DNA of 64,000 nucleotides from Paragorgia papillata (taxonomy: Eukaryota > Cnidaria > Anthozoa > Scleralcyonacea > Coralliidae). Below the pieces are notes generated by a model that was not told the DNA's origin, did not search any database, and was given only the letters and a program-made list of their open reading frames with translations. This document shows, in pieces, positions 19,718 through 30,123 of this stretch. The stretch is from the NCBI GenBank assembly GCA_035771165.1, contig JAWNZC010000001.1, positions 2,970,001-3,034,000 on the forward strand. Direction: 5' to 3'. The position numbers and the translations under genes are program-made. Position 1 is the first letter of the stretch, and each line of letters begins with the position of its first letter.

Positions 19718-21650
19718 ATGTTGTGTTTTGGACACATTACTGTTACTACTGCTAAAGGAAGATGTATAAATGAAGAGAAAAGTCAAGAGGATGATGGATC
19801 AACCAGAAGTAAGCCAAGAAATAGTGAGTGTGATGAAAACACATTTTACTCTGATGAAGGGCTCCGCTCGAAGCGTCAGTTTTTCGTTACTAAAAATTAA
19901 TCTCAGCACTTCCCCGCTTTTTAACTTTACTCTGTTCAAAACACTGCATACGCAACACTCTGCTTTTTTACACTCTCTGGGGTTTTTCATAAACCGACTT
20001 GCTATATGTCAACTCACGTTTTAAAACAGATAAATTTTATCTTGACACTTTAATTTCCTTTGCTGTCACTTTTATCTTCTGTAATGGATCTACTTTAGCT
20101 TCTAATAATTGGTTTTTGGTTTAGGTACTTGGACGAATTTCAAAAAGCAGTTGTCTGCGGAATCTGCAACTGATGCTCTGAAGAATTTAGAGAAATTTAC
20201 CGCTCAGTTGGAAGGAATGTATTCAAAATCTTTGAAACGACAGAGAAGCTTTACAGGCTGCGAACAAAAACGCACGAGTTTGTTTTTGGTGGAAATTTAA
20301 AAAACGTAAAAGCTCGTTGGCTAGTCCTATCAAAACTTGATTGTTTTAGGATGTGGATGCGTACATTCATGCGTACATTCAAGAAATGACCATCGGGGAT
20401 GTCGATGTTTCGGTTGTGCTTGAATCTTCAATCAGTGTTCTAAACAAGGTTGATCTTGTTATCTCAAGTAGTCTGCTAGCTGTTGAGTCTTTCGAGGACG
20501 AAGAGGTACAAGTGGGTATCAGTGAGGATCTTGGTGGACTTTTGGGACACTCGGATCGTGAACTGGATAGGCTGAAGACAGCTCTGAATTAGCAGTGCAT
20601 TGTGGGATACAAAATGGAGGAGCCAAATCCCAAGGAAGGTCAGTATTAATAAATGGTCTGTTTACATGGGGATAGGACGACCCTTCCAGAATGGCTACCC
20701 TAAATAATGTTTACCCGAAATTATTGCCCTTCTTTCTCTGTTTACATGAGTCATAGAGTAGCTCTGGGGGTAGGATCAGTCTATCAGCTTGCTGGGGTAG
20801 ACTAAGCGATAGAGTTATATTTTCGTCGTGTAAACGGTAGATATGGATAGCACAAGCTGTTAGCGCGCTGCCTCTCACCGCCGAAGTTAAGCCCCATCGA
20901 ATTCGGTTAGTACTTAGTACTCAAATAGATGACCACTTCAGCTTTATGTGAGCAGACTTGTTGGCTCTTTCCTGTGCCTCGTTTTTTTTCTCGTCAGATT
21001 CTCCGGTTTTCCTCCATGTACAAGATCAACACCATAATTTTCTCTTGCAGTTAATTCTACGAACTAGTTCCATGAAGAGGCGAGGGTTATTGGGTTCTCA
21101 GTATCTAAATACAATAGAATATAACTCTACCCAAAAACAATAGTGGACTCTAAATGAAGCATCATATGATACATTTCTAGATCTCCAAAGCGTCCTTCAA
21201 AATGATTCTCCGACGGACGTTGAGAAACGAAGCAGGGCAGCGAAGGAACTCGGACAATATACGATTGATCTGCAGCAAAAACTGGACGAGAGCGAGGCTA
21301 TCAGAAGCGACTTGCACAGAACTATTTCCATAGCAACCGACATGGCCACGGAGGAAAGACAAAAATGCGCGGATTTGATGCGCACAAAAGCGGCGCTAGA
21401 GAAATAAATGCTCAAACTCGCCAAGGAGAACCGCGATTTGCGCGACGGCCTGGAGACGTTATCGCGCGTGCGCAAACGACGTAACTCGCGTTCGCAAAGC
21501 TTGAGTCGCGCGAGTCCCACGATTGATAGTCGTGATGGCGATGTGTCCGTGTCGTATCTGCCGAGAGCAAAGTGTCAGAATTATTCGGAAAGCGAATTCT
21601 CGCATCTCGATAGCCCGGTTACTGAAACTAATAGTTATAGCCATATTTAA
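19718..21650 (+). pseudogene. coiled-coil protein pseudogene, copy 2 (longest)
   Basis: The most complete copy. Pieces: 19718-19900; 20134-20300 (TWTNFKKQLSAESATDAL); 20349-20592 (IQEMTIGDVDVSVVLESS ... EDLGGLLGHSDRELDRL); and a final region 21143-21650. The last reads DTFLDLQSVLQND, then LQQKLDESE and TDMATEERQKCADLMRTK, an in-frame TAA at 21406, and then ENRDLRDGLETLS, an Arg/Ser-rich stretch and a stop. Heptad-like leucines suggest a coiled-coil protein ending in a basic tail. The in-frame stop and mismatched phases mark it as broken. A fragment of the last exon at 53168 differs by a one-base indel. Family not recognised. Confidence 0.5.
20690..21010 (-). repeat. SINE-like fragment, copy 2
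   Basis: Homologous to 7240-7560. It lies inside the pseudogene span, between its third piece and its last exon. Confidence 0.45.
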
Positions 21651-21724
21651 GTGATTTATTCGAATTGTAGTTATCTAAAGCGATCCGCAATTTTGCTTTA
21701 ATAATTAGGCATCATTTGATTCTT

Positions 21725-22470
21725 GCTGTACAAGCTGTCGTTAAGGCCTCTACACGTGCGATTTTTGATGCGATAAATATCGCCAACTTCTGGTTTAGAT
21801 GCATGGTAAACAATAAGATAGTTCGTAATCTCGACTGCGCGTATCAAAATGACGTTCATTTACACTTCTGAATTCACTAATACTAAATTCCTCAGCCTGA
21901 TGTTATGAATTGAAGTAAGTTTTATCCCGACGGAGAACGCGTTATTTTGATGCGCAGTCGAGATTACGAACTCGCTTATTGCGAATGAGCAGAAAAGCGA
22001 GGAAGATGAAACCACGACACAATCCGCTGACTGTTTTTCTACTTAACATGCATCTAAATCAGAAATTGGCAATATTTATCACATTAAGACTCGTACGCGT
22101 AAACGAGCGTTTAGATGTTAACTCAGAACAATTTGAGCTTTAGGCCCCAGTTACACTATACCAGATTGCTTGCGTAAAGTACTCAACTTCTTTCGTGTTC
22201 AACTAACGTCAAACGTATGCACGGAGCTTTATGTTTTATTTGTTAAGTGTAACTGAGGATTTCGACGGGATTCGAACCCGCAACCTTCTCACTCGTTCCC
22301 AGGTATATAAAATACCGTAAACAACCTCGGTCTGTCACCTGAGTTCTAGTGGCTCAATGGTTAGTGCGTCTGGCTAGCATTCGGAAGGTCGAGGTTCGAG
22401 TTCCTTCTAGAGCTCAGAGCTTTCTGAGTTTTAACACTCTAATGACAGCTTGTACAGCAAGAACTAACAA
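21725..22470. repeat. compound inverted repeat with nested MITE and tRNA-like heads
   Basis: The outer arms CTTGCTGTACAAGCTGTCG (21724) and GACAGCTTGTACAGCAAG (22445) are inverse copies. Inside, 21745-22110 is a foldback (GTGCGATTTTTGATGCG ... mirrored). Then two head-to-head tRNA-like motifs follow: minus GGTTGCGGGTTCGAATCCCG near 22265-22290, and plus TGGCTCAATGGTTAGTGCG with GAGGTTCGAGTTCC at 22350-22410. 45815-46040 holds the same tRNA-like pair without the left arm. Confidence 0.65.
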
Positions 22471-23415
22471 AACATTACAAATCCCGAGCTGAAAGTACCA
22501 TGCGAACGTACTAAAAACGAAATTTCTTATGATTTAGACTGTCGAGTTTCTACCTTTTCGACGTTTGGATGTGAATTTATTAAAAAGTCGAGGATTTCTT
22601 TAAATTATGAAGATATATAATTTGTTGTCACTATATATATTGTATATTTATCACAGGTTAACTTTTCTATAGCCTCTAAATCAGGTCTGTATAGCAACGG
22701 ACCAGCAACAGACTAGAAAATGTTAAAACCAACATATTTGTAAATGTTAAGGTGCCTCGATACGTAAACGCTTAAAAATGTATTTTTTTTCTGTTCAAAA
22801 CATTTACCAGTGTAATCGTCTATGTCTAATAATTCTACTAGTTCGTTGAATGTTTACAAGGTGACAAATTAGTATAGGTAATCGCATGGGGCCGAGGAAA
22901 ATTAAGGTTTAATTTCACGAGTCTTTTCAAAATTTTACAAAATTGCCAGAGTCGCGAAGCGACGAGGCTAATTTGTATAATTTTGAAAACACGAGTGAAA
23001 GTAAACCTTAATTTTACGAGAACTCGTGTGATTAGCTATTAATAATATAGCGGGCAAAATTATTCAAGAGCTATATATGTTTCACGGTCGGTGCTCGTGG
23101 AAAAGTGGAAAAGTTCGTAAATTTTCTAGTGTATTCATTTTCACTAATAGTTTACACTTCTTCAATAGTTTAAATTAGTTCAAAGTAAACAAAAAAGCAT
23201 TTTCAGACCGAAATCCTTGCAGATTTGTTGAAAAAAAATCAGTCCTTGAGGTTCACTATTGCTAAGTAACAAAGCGACCAAATCACATGCAAATACTGCT
23301 GTTGATCAGGGAACCAATCAAGTGCAAGTAATATTTCCCTGAATTACAAAAAAATTACATTGCCCTCTTCATTAGCCAATCATATTCGAGTAATTCTGCC
23401 CTCTATATTATTATA
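22470..23415. other. intergenic with a 130-bp palindrome
   Basis: No gene seen. 22893-23020 is an imperfect palindrome centred on GAGTCGCGAAGCGACGAG, with AAAATTAAGGTTT at its ends. The 22500-22720 part matches 46090-46270. Confidence 0.5.
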
Positions 23416-23418
23416 ATA

Positions 23419-23715
23419 GTAAGCGAGAATTTGTGGTAACAACGTTTATTATTTAGCTTTCGACTTGTTGACTCAGGCGTTCATCAGACTAAATGTTACC
23501 ATCGTGTTGGCTTACTGTATATTGGGTTGTTTTGTATATATGACGTGAGCCAATGACGATGTTGGAATTTGCCATGGGAATTTGCTTAACCCAGTGAACT
23601 GCTTAACATTGTACTCAGGGTCTTGTTGGCATTTGGTTTCATGAAGGCCTATAAGTCAACAGGTCGAAAGCTTAGCAGTTAAATAATAAGCGTGGTGTTA
23701 CCACAAATTTTTACA
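23419..23715. repeat. inverted repeat with hammerhead-like cores, copy 1
   Basis: Both arms carry GTGGTAAC ... GAAAGCTTAGC-type sequence in opposite orientation. The left arm read on the minus strand contains CTGATGA, a spacer with GTCAACAAGTC, then GAAA: the two conserved blocks of a hammerhead ribozyme in order. Copy 2 is at 46404-46707. Confidence 0.6.
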
Positions 23716-23774
23716 TACTATTTCATTGTCCTTTATATAGCCTTAATGTCAGTATACGCGCTTTACTTTACTTC

Positions 23775-23916
23775 ACTTGTACTCCACTCTATTCTACCCA
23801 CTCCACTCTTCTCCACTCCACTCTACTCCACCCTACTCCACTCCACTCCACTCCACTCTACTTCACTCTACTCTACTCCACTCCACTCCACTCCACTCCA
23901 CTCCACTCCACTTTAT
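23775..23916. repeat. ACTCC pentanucleotide satellite
   Basis: About 140 bp of ACTCC/ACTCT repeats; a longer counterpart is at 46755-47060. Long frames with repeated His-Ser-Thr-Pro are repeat artefacts. Confidence 0.9.
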
Positions 23917-23919
23917 AGT

Positions 23920-24900
23920 ATGGACATGTATAGAGTCCAGATGAGCAACGAGGAATCACCGGTGGAAAAGGTGATGGATATCGTGGTGCCAGCATGGTAT
24001 TCAAAACGATATTTTGACCGTTCGTGGACCAATACAGGAATGGCGTACAAAATGGAAATGTAACATTTGAGCTGACCGGCGTACCCCACTTGAGAACAAC
24101 AGCGGAAGAGAAGAAGAAGAAAACGCTAAGAGGCGTACGCATGGTGAAGCGTGCACCTGTTGAAAAGTGCACGTAACCTGACCCAAAAGGTGGGGAGGGA
24201 GGGGGTCAGCAGGTCCGAAGAATTCGTCATAAATCCCTTCAAATCAACTCAACGAGGTACAAAACATGAAACAGCAATATATTGACAAAGTAAGGAGATT
24301 TTCTTCGCACTATGTTGAGATTTAAAACAAATAAGCGTTTGTTTGTTTGTTTGTTTGTTTGTTTGTTTGTCCGTCCTTACCTCAGGCTACGGGCAACTAC
24401 CCCATACTAAGAAGGTTTCTGACTGGTTTAAATCACCTAAGGAGCATGGGGACGAATTGACAATGTGATTGGTTAAAGCCAGTCAGAAAAAAACGTTTAC
24501 CACTTTTTCACTTTGCTTTATACAAAATACTGCCTACGCAGCACTCTACTTTTTTCACTCTTGTTCATATTAAGCACTCTCCCCTTTCCTTCGAGTAAGG
24601 CGTATTTGGTAGGTCCTAAGAATGACAGTCAAACCGGATGTTCTCTTGCATGGCTTAGCAATATTGCGCCGCAACATTGCAATATTGATTGTCAATTTGG
24701 CTTGAGCAACTTGCAAACGTCTCGTGAAGATTCGTCATGCAAATGGTAGTTTAAGTAAAGATTATTGAATTGAATTTCGGAAATAAATATTCCCGAAACG
24801 TTTTCAAGTTGCTCACGGCAACTTGTCAATCAATGTTGCGTGGGAATATTGCAATGTAGCGCACAAGAGAACACGTGACGTCACCCAAAAATTGTTTCGT
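23920..24900. other. intergenic after the ACTCC satellite
   Basis: Parallel to 47060-48110. Contains a short GTTT run at 24336-24370 and TTTCACTTTGCTTTATACAA near 24508, which resembles 6465-6500. No gene supported. Confidence 0.5.
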
Positions 24901-25037
24901 CAGCAGTTGCTTTGTTTTTGTATTGCGGGCTCAATAGGTTTTATTTTGCTGCAGTGTTGAAGTTGAAGCACGTTCTTCTTGAGTTGTGCAATGTCTTTAT
25001 TTTTCTCTTTCCTTTGCATTGGATGTCTTTTGTGACA

Positions 25038-25421
25038 ATGTATGCACTCTACGTCTTTTATTTTGCTCTATTCTCTTTGTCTGCCTTTATTCTTTACCTT
25101 GTTTGTGGAAGGTAAGTACTGTAGAAGAGAAATTAACTTAAACTTTAATAGTTTCTCGTCCATTTATTTTGTCACCTATGAACGCTCACAATCGTTTTCT
25201 TTCGGATTACTGGTAGCCTATGTTTTGCTAACCGTATCTTTTTTATCTTTTGACTTAATTCAAGTGGTTAAGGTACGTTTATTGTGTATTTTCTCTTCAG
25301 ACTGCTTGCGAGACTTCTGGAATTGATAGCCAAAAATGTGTTCAAAGTTCACGTGGAAATTAAAAGAGCTCATTTTTTTGCACTCAGTGGAATAAAGATC
25401 TCAACAGCAGCAACTAAAATT
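25038..25421 (+). pseudogene. two-exon small hydrophobic protein fragment, copy at 25 kb
   Basis: Exon 1 (25038-25111) encodes MYALYVFYFALFSLSAFILY then LVCG and ends at a strong donor AG|GTAAGT. Exon 2 (25301-25421) follows TTTTCTCTTCAG and continues in phase: RLLARLLELIAKNVFKVHVE, then KRAHFFALSGIKIS and TAATKI, then GTGAGT as the next donor. Exon 1 would be a signal anchor or a transmembrane helix. The HFFALSG...TAATKI stretch faintly recalls the C-terminal helix of gustatory-receptor-like proteins, but this is weak. No further exon was found before the AT-rich repeat, so this is a partial or broken gene carried by the duplication. Confidence 0.45.
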
Positions 25422-25439
25422 GTGAGTATGAAAATAATG

Positions 25440-25780
25440 CAGCTTTAAATATGTTGTTAAATAACATTTAATAAATAAATAAATAAATAGGTAAAGAAGT
25501 AAAGAAGTAAATAAATAAATAAAGATACAATACAAGGAGATAAATAGATATTAAAGTCATTAAATAAATAAATAAATGCAGTAGATGGATAAATAGATAG
25601 ATAAATAGATTAATATATTATAAAATAAATTAATTAAATAATAAATACATGTAAATAAATGAATATATAAATAAATAAATATTAAATACGTACAGTTATT
25701 ACATAAATAGATAAATGTATAAGTAGATAAATACTGCATAAATAGGTAAATTAATAAATAGATAAATAAATAAATGAAAC
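25440..25780. repeat. AT-rich TAAA/GATA microsatellite
   Basis: Counterpart of 200-471 without the MITE. The empty MITE site is at about 25738-25740. Confidence 0.9.
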
Positions 25781-26099
25781 TACTTATACTATAAACTTTG
25801 ACTATATTTCATATGTTGTATTTTGAGGTTCTTTTCTTTTGGTGTGCAAAAAATGTCAGTGAGAACATTTTTTCAAAAGACTTTTATTTGGCAGCAATTA
25901 TAGTCAGCAATAAATGTCATGTTTTATAGTATAGTATATGATGTGAGTCACCTCAACCTTGGTATTTGCTCTGCTGAAGGTCTGAGTCAACAGGTTGAAA
26001 GCTCAGCAATAAATCATAAATGTGGTATTTCCACAAATTTCCACTTCTATTTTATACTATTTGTTGCCTTGCAAACATTCAAATAATTAATCAAAAATT

Positions 26100-26107
26100 A
26101 ATTGATT
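26100..26107. other. empty hAT target site
   Basis: A single AATTGATT in sequence homologous to the flanks of the element at 1324-2499, showing the state before insertion. Confidence 0.8.
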
Positions 26108-26109
26108 GT

Positions 26110-27765
26110 TATTGGAAAATGATATGAGATATATTTTTGGGACTGTTTATCTGTTAATGATTGATTATCAATCAGCTAAGTCTTTGTTGTACTCTTTTGT
26201 ACGGGTTGTTTGTACTGTAGTCACATCCGTTGGTTCATACAATACATAAATGAGCTCCATTATTTACAAATCAGAAGCCGTTGTGCGTTCACATGCATGG
26301 TAGCGCACCAAAAATGCGAAACGGGAATAATCTGAAAGCAACTACAGTAGATGGTGCGAAATGAATGGTGCATGCTAGTGATTTTTTAAATCACTTTATT
26401 CAGCTTGGTGTCCAGGCTATTTTTTCTCTAAAAAAATAACTAAAACTGTTCTCCGTGCTATGTAATGTTGAAAATTAACGATGATGATGATCTGAGCAGC
26501 AACAACTACAATGACCAGAGCAGCACCGCTCTCAGCGACAATCTGACTATGTTGATGGTGATCCTGTTGGCAACGATTTGATTACAGTGAGCTAAACTAT
26601 CTCTCAGATCATGTAAAAAAGTGTAGTACTGTGTAGGTAGTGTTTATTATGAAAAATCAAAATGCAGTGAAATAATTTTGTTTATGATTTTGGAAGTTCA
26701 CCAACTTTTACATCTGTCATGTATTTTGGTCAGGCAACCGAAAACTATTCATTGTTTTCTAAATCTTAAAATCAGTGTCCAAATAAAACTACACGTATTA
26801 ACCATTAAATTATGTTTTGCAAACTATTTATTGTGTTGTGAAAGCGTTGCACGCCATCGCACACCTGCCACAACTAGGTCAGCCGAGGCGTGCTAACCTC
26901 ACCACACCTGTGTTTTTTCTCAGTGATAGGCCTGCCCATTGCTGCCTAGGATGTCTAAACTGTGTTCTTGTTTGTGTCACCACTGTGCGGGACAGTTGTC
27001 TGGATATGGAAAAAAGATGGACCATGGTGGCCCCTGATTTACATTTTTAACAAATACTGGTGTACAATGATTTTAAATTGAACTAAAAATGTACTGGGGG
27101 TAAATAGTATTGCCTTAGTTTTCTTTTTTCAATTATGTGTGGAAGTGATGTTGATAAACTGAGTTTTAATGCAAAAACTACAACCACTTGACCAAAAACT
27201 TTTAGAAAACACAAATTAAAAATACAACAGCTTCTTCAAATACATCATTTTACGTGAAAAACTGAGTTAAGAGAAGTTACTGGCTCAAATTTACTTGATT
27301 CGAAACTTATGGCAAAACGCAAAAATTTTGATTGTTGATATGTCACTTGTGAGTGTTACATACGAGAAATACGCCACTCGGTTCCCGGATGTAGTGAAAT
27401 ATGGATTCTACGAGTGTTTTAGTTGCTAGTAAAATACTCTTCTCCATTTAATAAATACACTTATTTAATAAAACATTGTTTTGCAATCCTTAATGATTAA
27501 ATTACTGTATTGCAATATAACTAGATCTGTACTTGCTAATAATCAATATTAAGTTCTTATCATGGTCCATAATGACTTAATATCTTCTGGTCTAAATTTA
27601 GTGTGCTAAAATTTTTTTGATGAATATTAAGTAAATATTTTAACCCATCTGAGTTGAGTCCCGGGGGGCTTATATACATACAAGATATTGTGTTAGTAAT
27701 ATTAAACATTTATTGACTTTATTTCAATATAACACAAGGTTAACATATAAATGAGCATAAGATAC
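26110..27765. other. intergenic, single-copy in this window
   Basis: No repeat partner in the window, apart from a short piece near 27465-27600 that resembles 57035-57100. Short frames at 26678-27050 lack domain features. No gene, RNA or element could be supported. Confidence 0.5.
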
Positions 27766-27769
27766 TATA

Positions 27770-28890
27770 TACGGGTGGGCTTATATATGGGTGGGCTTAT
27801 ATACATGGGTGGGCTTATATTAAGAATGGTGAGGGTGTTAGTAAATTGGTGGGCTGATACATGGGTGGTCTTATATTCAGAATGGTGAGGGTGTTAGTAA
27901 ATTGATGGGCTTTATATACATGGGTGGGCTTATATTCGGAATGGTGAGGGTGTTAGTAAATTGGTGGGCTGATACATGGGTGGTCTTATATTCAGAATGG
28001 TGAGGGTGTTAGTAAATTGATGGGCTTTATATACATGGGTGGGCTTATATTCAGAATGGTGAGGGTGTTAGTAAATTGGTGGGCTTTATATACATGGGTG
28101 GGCTTATATTCAAAATGGTGAGGGTGTTAGTAAATTGGTGGGCTTATACATGGGTGGGCTTATATTCAGAATGGTGAGGGTGTTAGTAAATTGGTGGGCT
28201 TATACATGGGTGGGCTTATATTCAGAATGGTGAGGGTGTTAGTAAATTGGTGGGCTTTATATACATGGGTGGGCTTATATTCAGAATGGTGAGGGTGTTA
28301 GTAAATTGGTGGGCTGATACATGGGTGGTCTTATATTCAGAATGGTGAGGGTGTTAGTAAATTGATGGGCTTTATATACATGGGTGGGCTTATATTCGGA
28401 ATGGTGAGGATGTTAGTAAATTGGTGGGCTTATACATGGGTGGGCTTATATTCGGAATGGTGAGGGTGTTAGTAAATTGGTGGACTGATACATGGGTGGG
28501 CTTATATTCGGAATGGTGAGGGTGTTAGTAAATTGGTGGACTGATACATGGGTGGGCTTATATTCAGAATGGTGAGAGTGTTAGTAAATTGGTGGGCTTT
28601 ATATACATGGGTGGGCTTATATTCGGAATGGTGAGGGTGTTAGTAAATTGGTGGGCTGATACATGGGTGGTCTTATATTCAAAATGGTGAGGGTGTTAGT
28701 AAATTGGTGGGCTGATACATGGGTGGTCTTATATTCAAAATGGTGAGGGTGTTAGTAAATTGGTGGGCTGATACATGGGTGGGCTTATATTCAGAATGGT
28801 GAGGGTGTTAGTAAATTGGTGGGCTGATACATGGGTGGGCTTATATTCAGAATGGTGAGGGTGTTAGTAAATTGGGGGGCTTATATTCGG
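27770..28890. repeat. 56-59 bp minisatellite array
   Basis: About 19 units of GGGCTTATATTCAGAATGG + TGAGGGTGTTAGTAAATTGG + a variable joint. The joint has two main forms, GCTGATACATGGGTGG and GCTTTATATACATGGGTGG, which alternate in blocks, so there is a higher-order pattern. It ends just before the foldback at 28933. Confidence 0.95.
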
Positions 28891-28932
28891 AGGTTTACTT
28901 TATTCCCAGCTATGCCCCTGACTGGTGACCAG

Positions 28933-29172
28933 GGGCCGGTTGTACGAAGGCCGGATAGCGCTATCCACTGGATAGCGATTTTTTCAACCTTCGTAAAATT
29001 GGCCGTTGATTGTTATGACCTCAGATTAGGATTTGGTATTTTTAAACTGAAGTTTTTAAGATCTATTGTGGGCTCCAGATCCGTAGTTTCACAGCTCTTC
29101 GGCCATTTTTACGAAGGTTGAAAAAATCGCTATCCAGTGAATAGCGCTATCCGGGCTTCGTACAACCGGCCC
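28933..29172. mobile_element. foldback element with CAG target duplication
   Basis: Reverse-orientation partner of 8670-8910. CAG flanks both ends. Leaders at 2552 and 49831 read GCTGACCAGAAGGTTG without it, an empty-site proof. Confidence 0.85.
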
Positions 29173-30123
29173 CAGAAGGTTGTGGATTTCAGTCTTGGTT
29201 TGAAACTCAGTATAATACTGTAGCTTGAAGAACATTTCCACCAATTCTCATTGTATATATATAGCAGTATGTATAATGTCATACATCAAATTCAAGTAAT
29301 ATGTCTAAATCATCTGAGTCTGAGTATCTCAATAATTAGAGCGTCTCACCGGTGATCAGAAACTTGTGAGTTACTTCTATTATTTCTGATATAAGAAATG
29401 TATTAATAACAATAAAGAATTGGTAATAATGGTAAATGCTGACATGACAAATCCGACAGAGCGTTAAACGTTAAACATTTTAAGTAATATACACAATACA
29501 AGCGGCCGAACTGAATTAGCATTTACACACGGGCCGAATATACGACTTATCCAATTCACACATCTACCTGTTCAGCTTTATCAACAATCTTTGAAATATA
29601 AGCTGTTTAAGCTGAGAAAATTGATCTGAATGTTTATGTAAATCAGGATGAATTTGTATCCGATTTACAACACCCGATTAAACATTCATTTCGTTTGAAT
29701 ATTTTTCATTAATTATTAATGAATTGGGTAATGTACATTACTGTACATATATGTCACCTCAACAGATTTTAATTTGTTAAATGTGCTTTTTTCCTGCTCT
29801 CCCAACTTCTCGCGTGCATCCATAACTCGATGAGGGACGCCAAGCCATGAACGATTTCTTAAGGCTGTCAAAATCACATCCGGTAAGAAGTCGACGTCAC
29901 GACCTTTTAATCACGAGATTCTTCTGTATTTAATTTCAATCAGATTATTCTTGTCTCGCAGAGGTGAAGTGAAAGTCAAATAGCGTGTCGCAATCTTCAT
30001 TACAGTAGGTCTGTTGATCTAAACGACTCATTCAGTGAACGATATTCTTTTAATTAGTAACACAGAGTTGCAATGTAAGCAAGAGAACCTGGCTTTGTTA
30101 TTTAAAAGCCAAAAGAAGTTCAG
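29173..30123 (+). promoter_or_regulatory. class I leader and 5' UTR of G4
   Basis: SINE-head remnant near 29320-29365 (TAATTAGAGCGTCTCACCGG), an AT-rich core near 29705, and the leader ATG at 29847 giving MNDFLRLSKSHP up to the donor GTAAGAAG at 29883. The acceptor TTGTCTCGCAG ends at 29961 (79-bp intron). After that splice the leader frame stops at once (AGG TGA), making a 13-codon upstream ORF. Confidence 0.5.

Noticed and set aside
22350..22420. Functional tRNA gene
   Set aside because: A and B boxes are recognisable but the acceptor and T stems do not pair well and copies are embedded in SINE-like context.
23692..24063. His-Ser-Thr-Pro repeat proteins (also at 46685-47153)
   Set aside because: Translation of the ACTCC satellite; two overlapping phases are equally open.
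26678..27050. 72-77 residue plus frames
   Set aside because: No homologous copy, no domain, no codon signal.
27770..28890. CRISPR-like array of regular repeats
   Set aside because: Units are contiguous with no unique spacers, in an animal genome; a minisatellite.
28831..29121. 96-residue frame running from the minisatellite into the foldback
   Set aside because: Spans two unrelated repeats; no domain.
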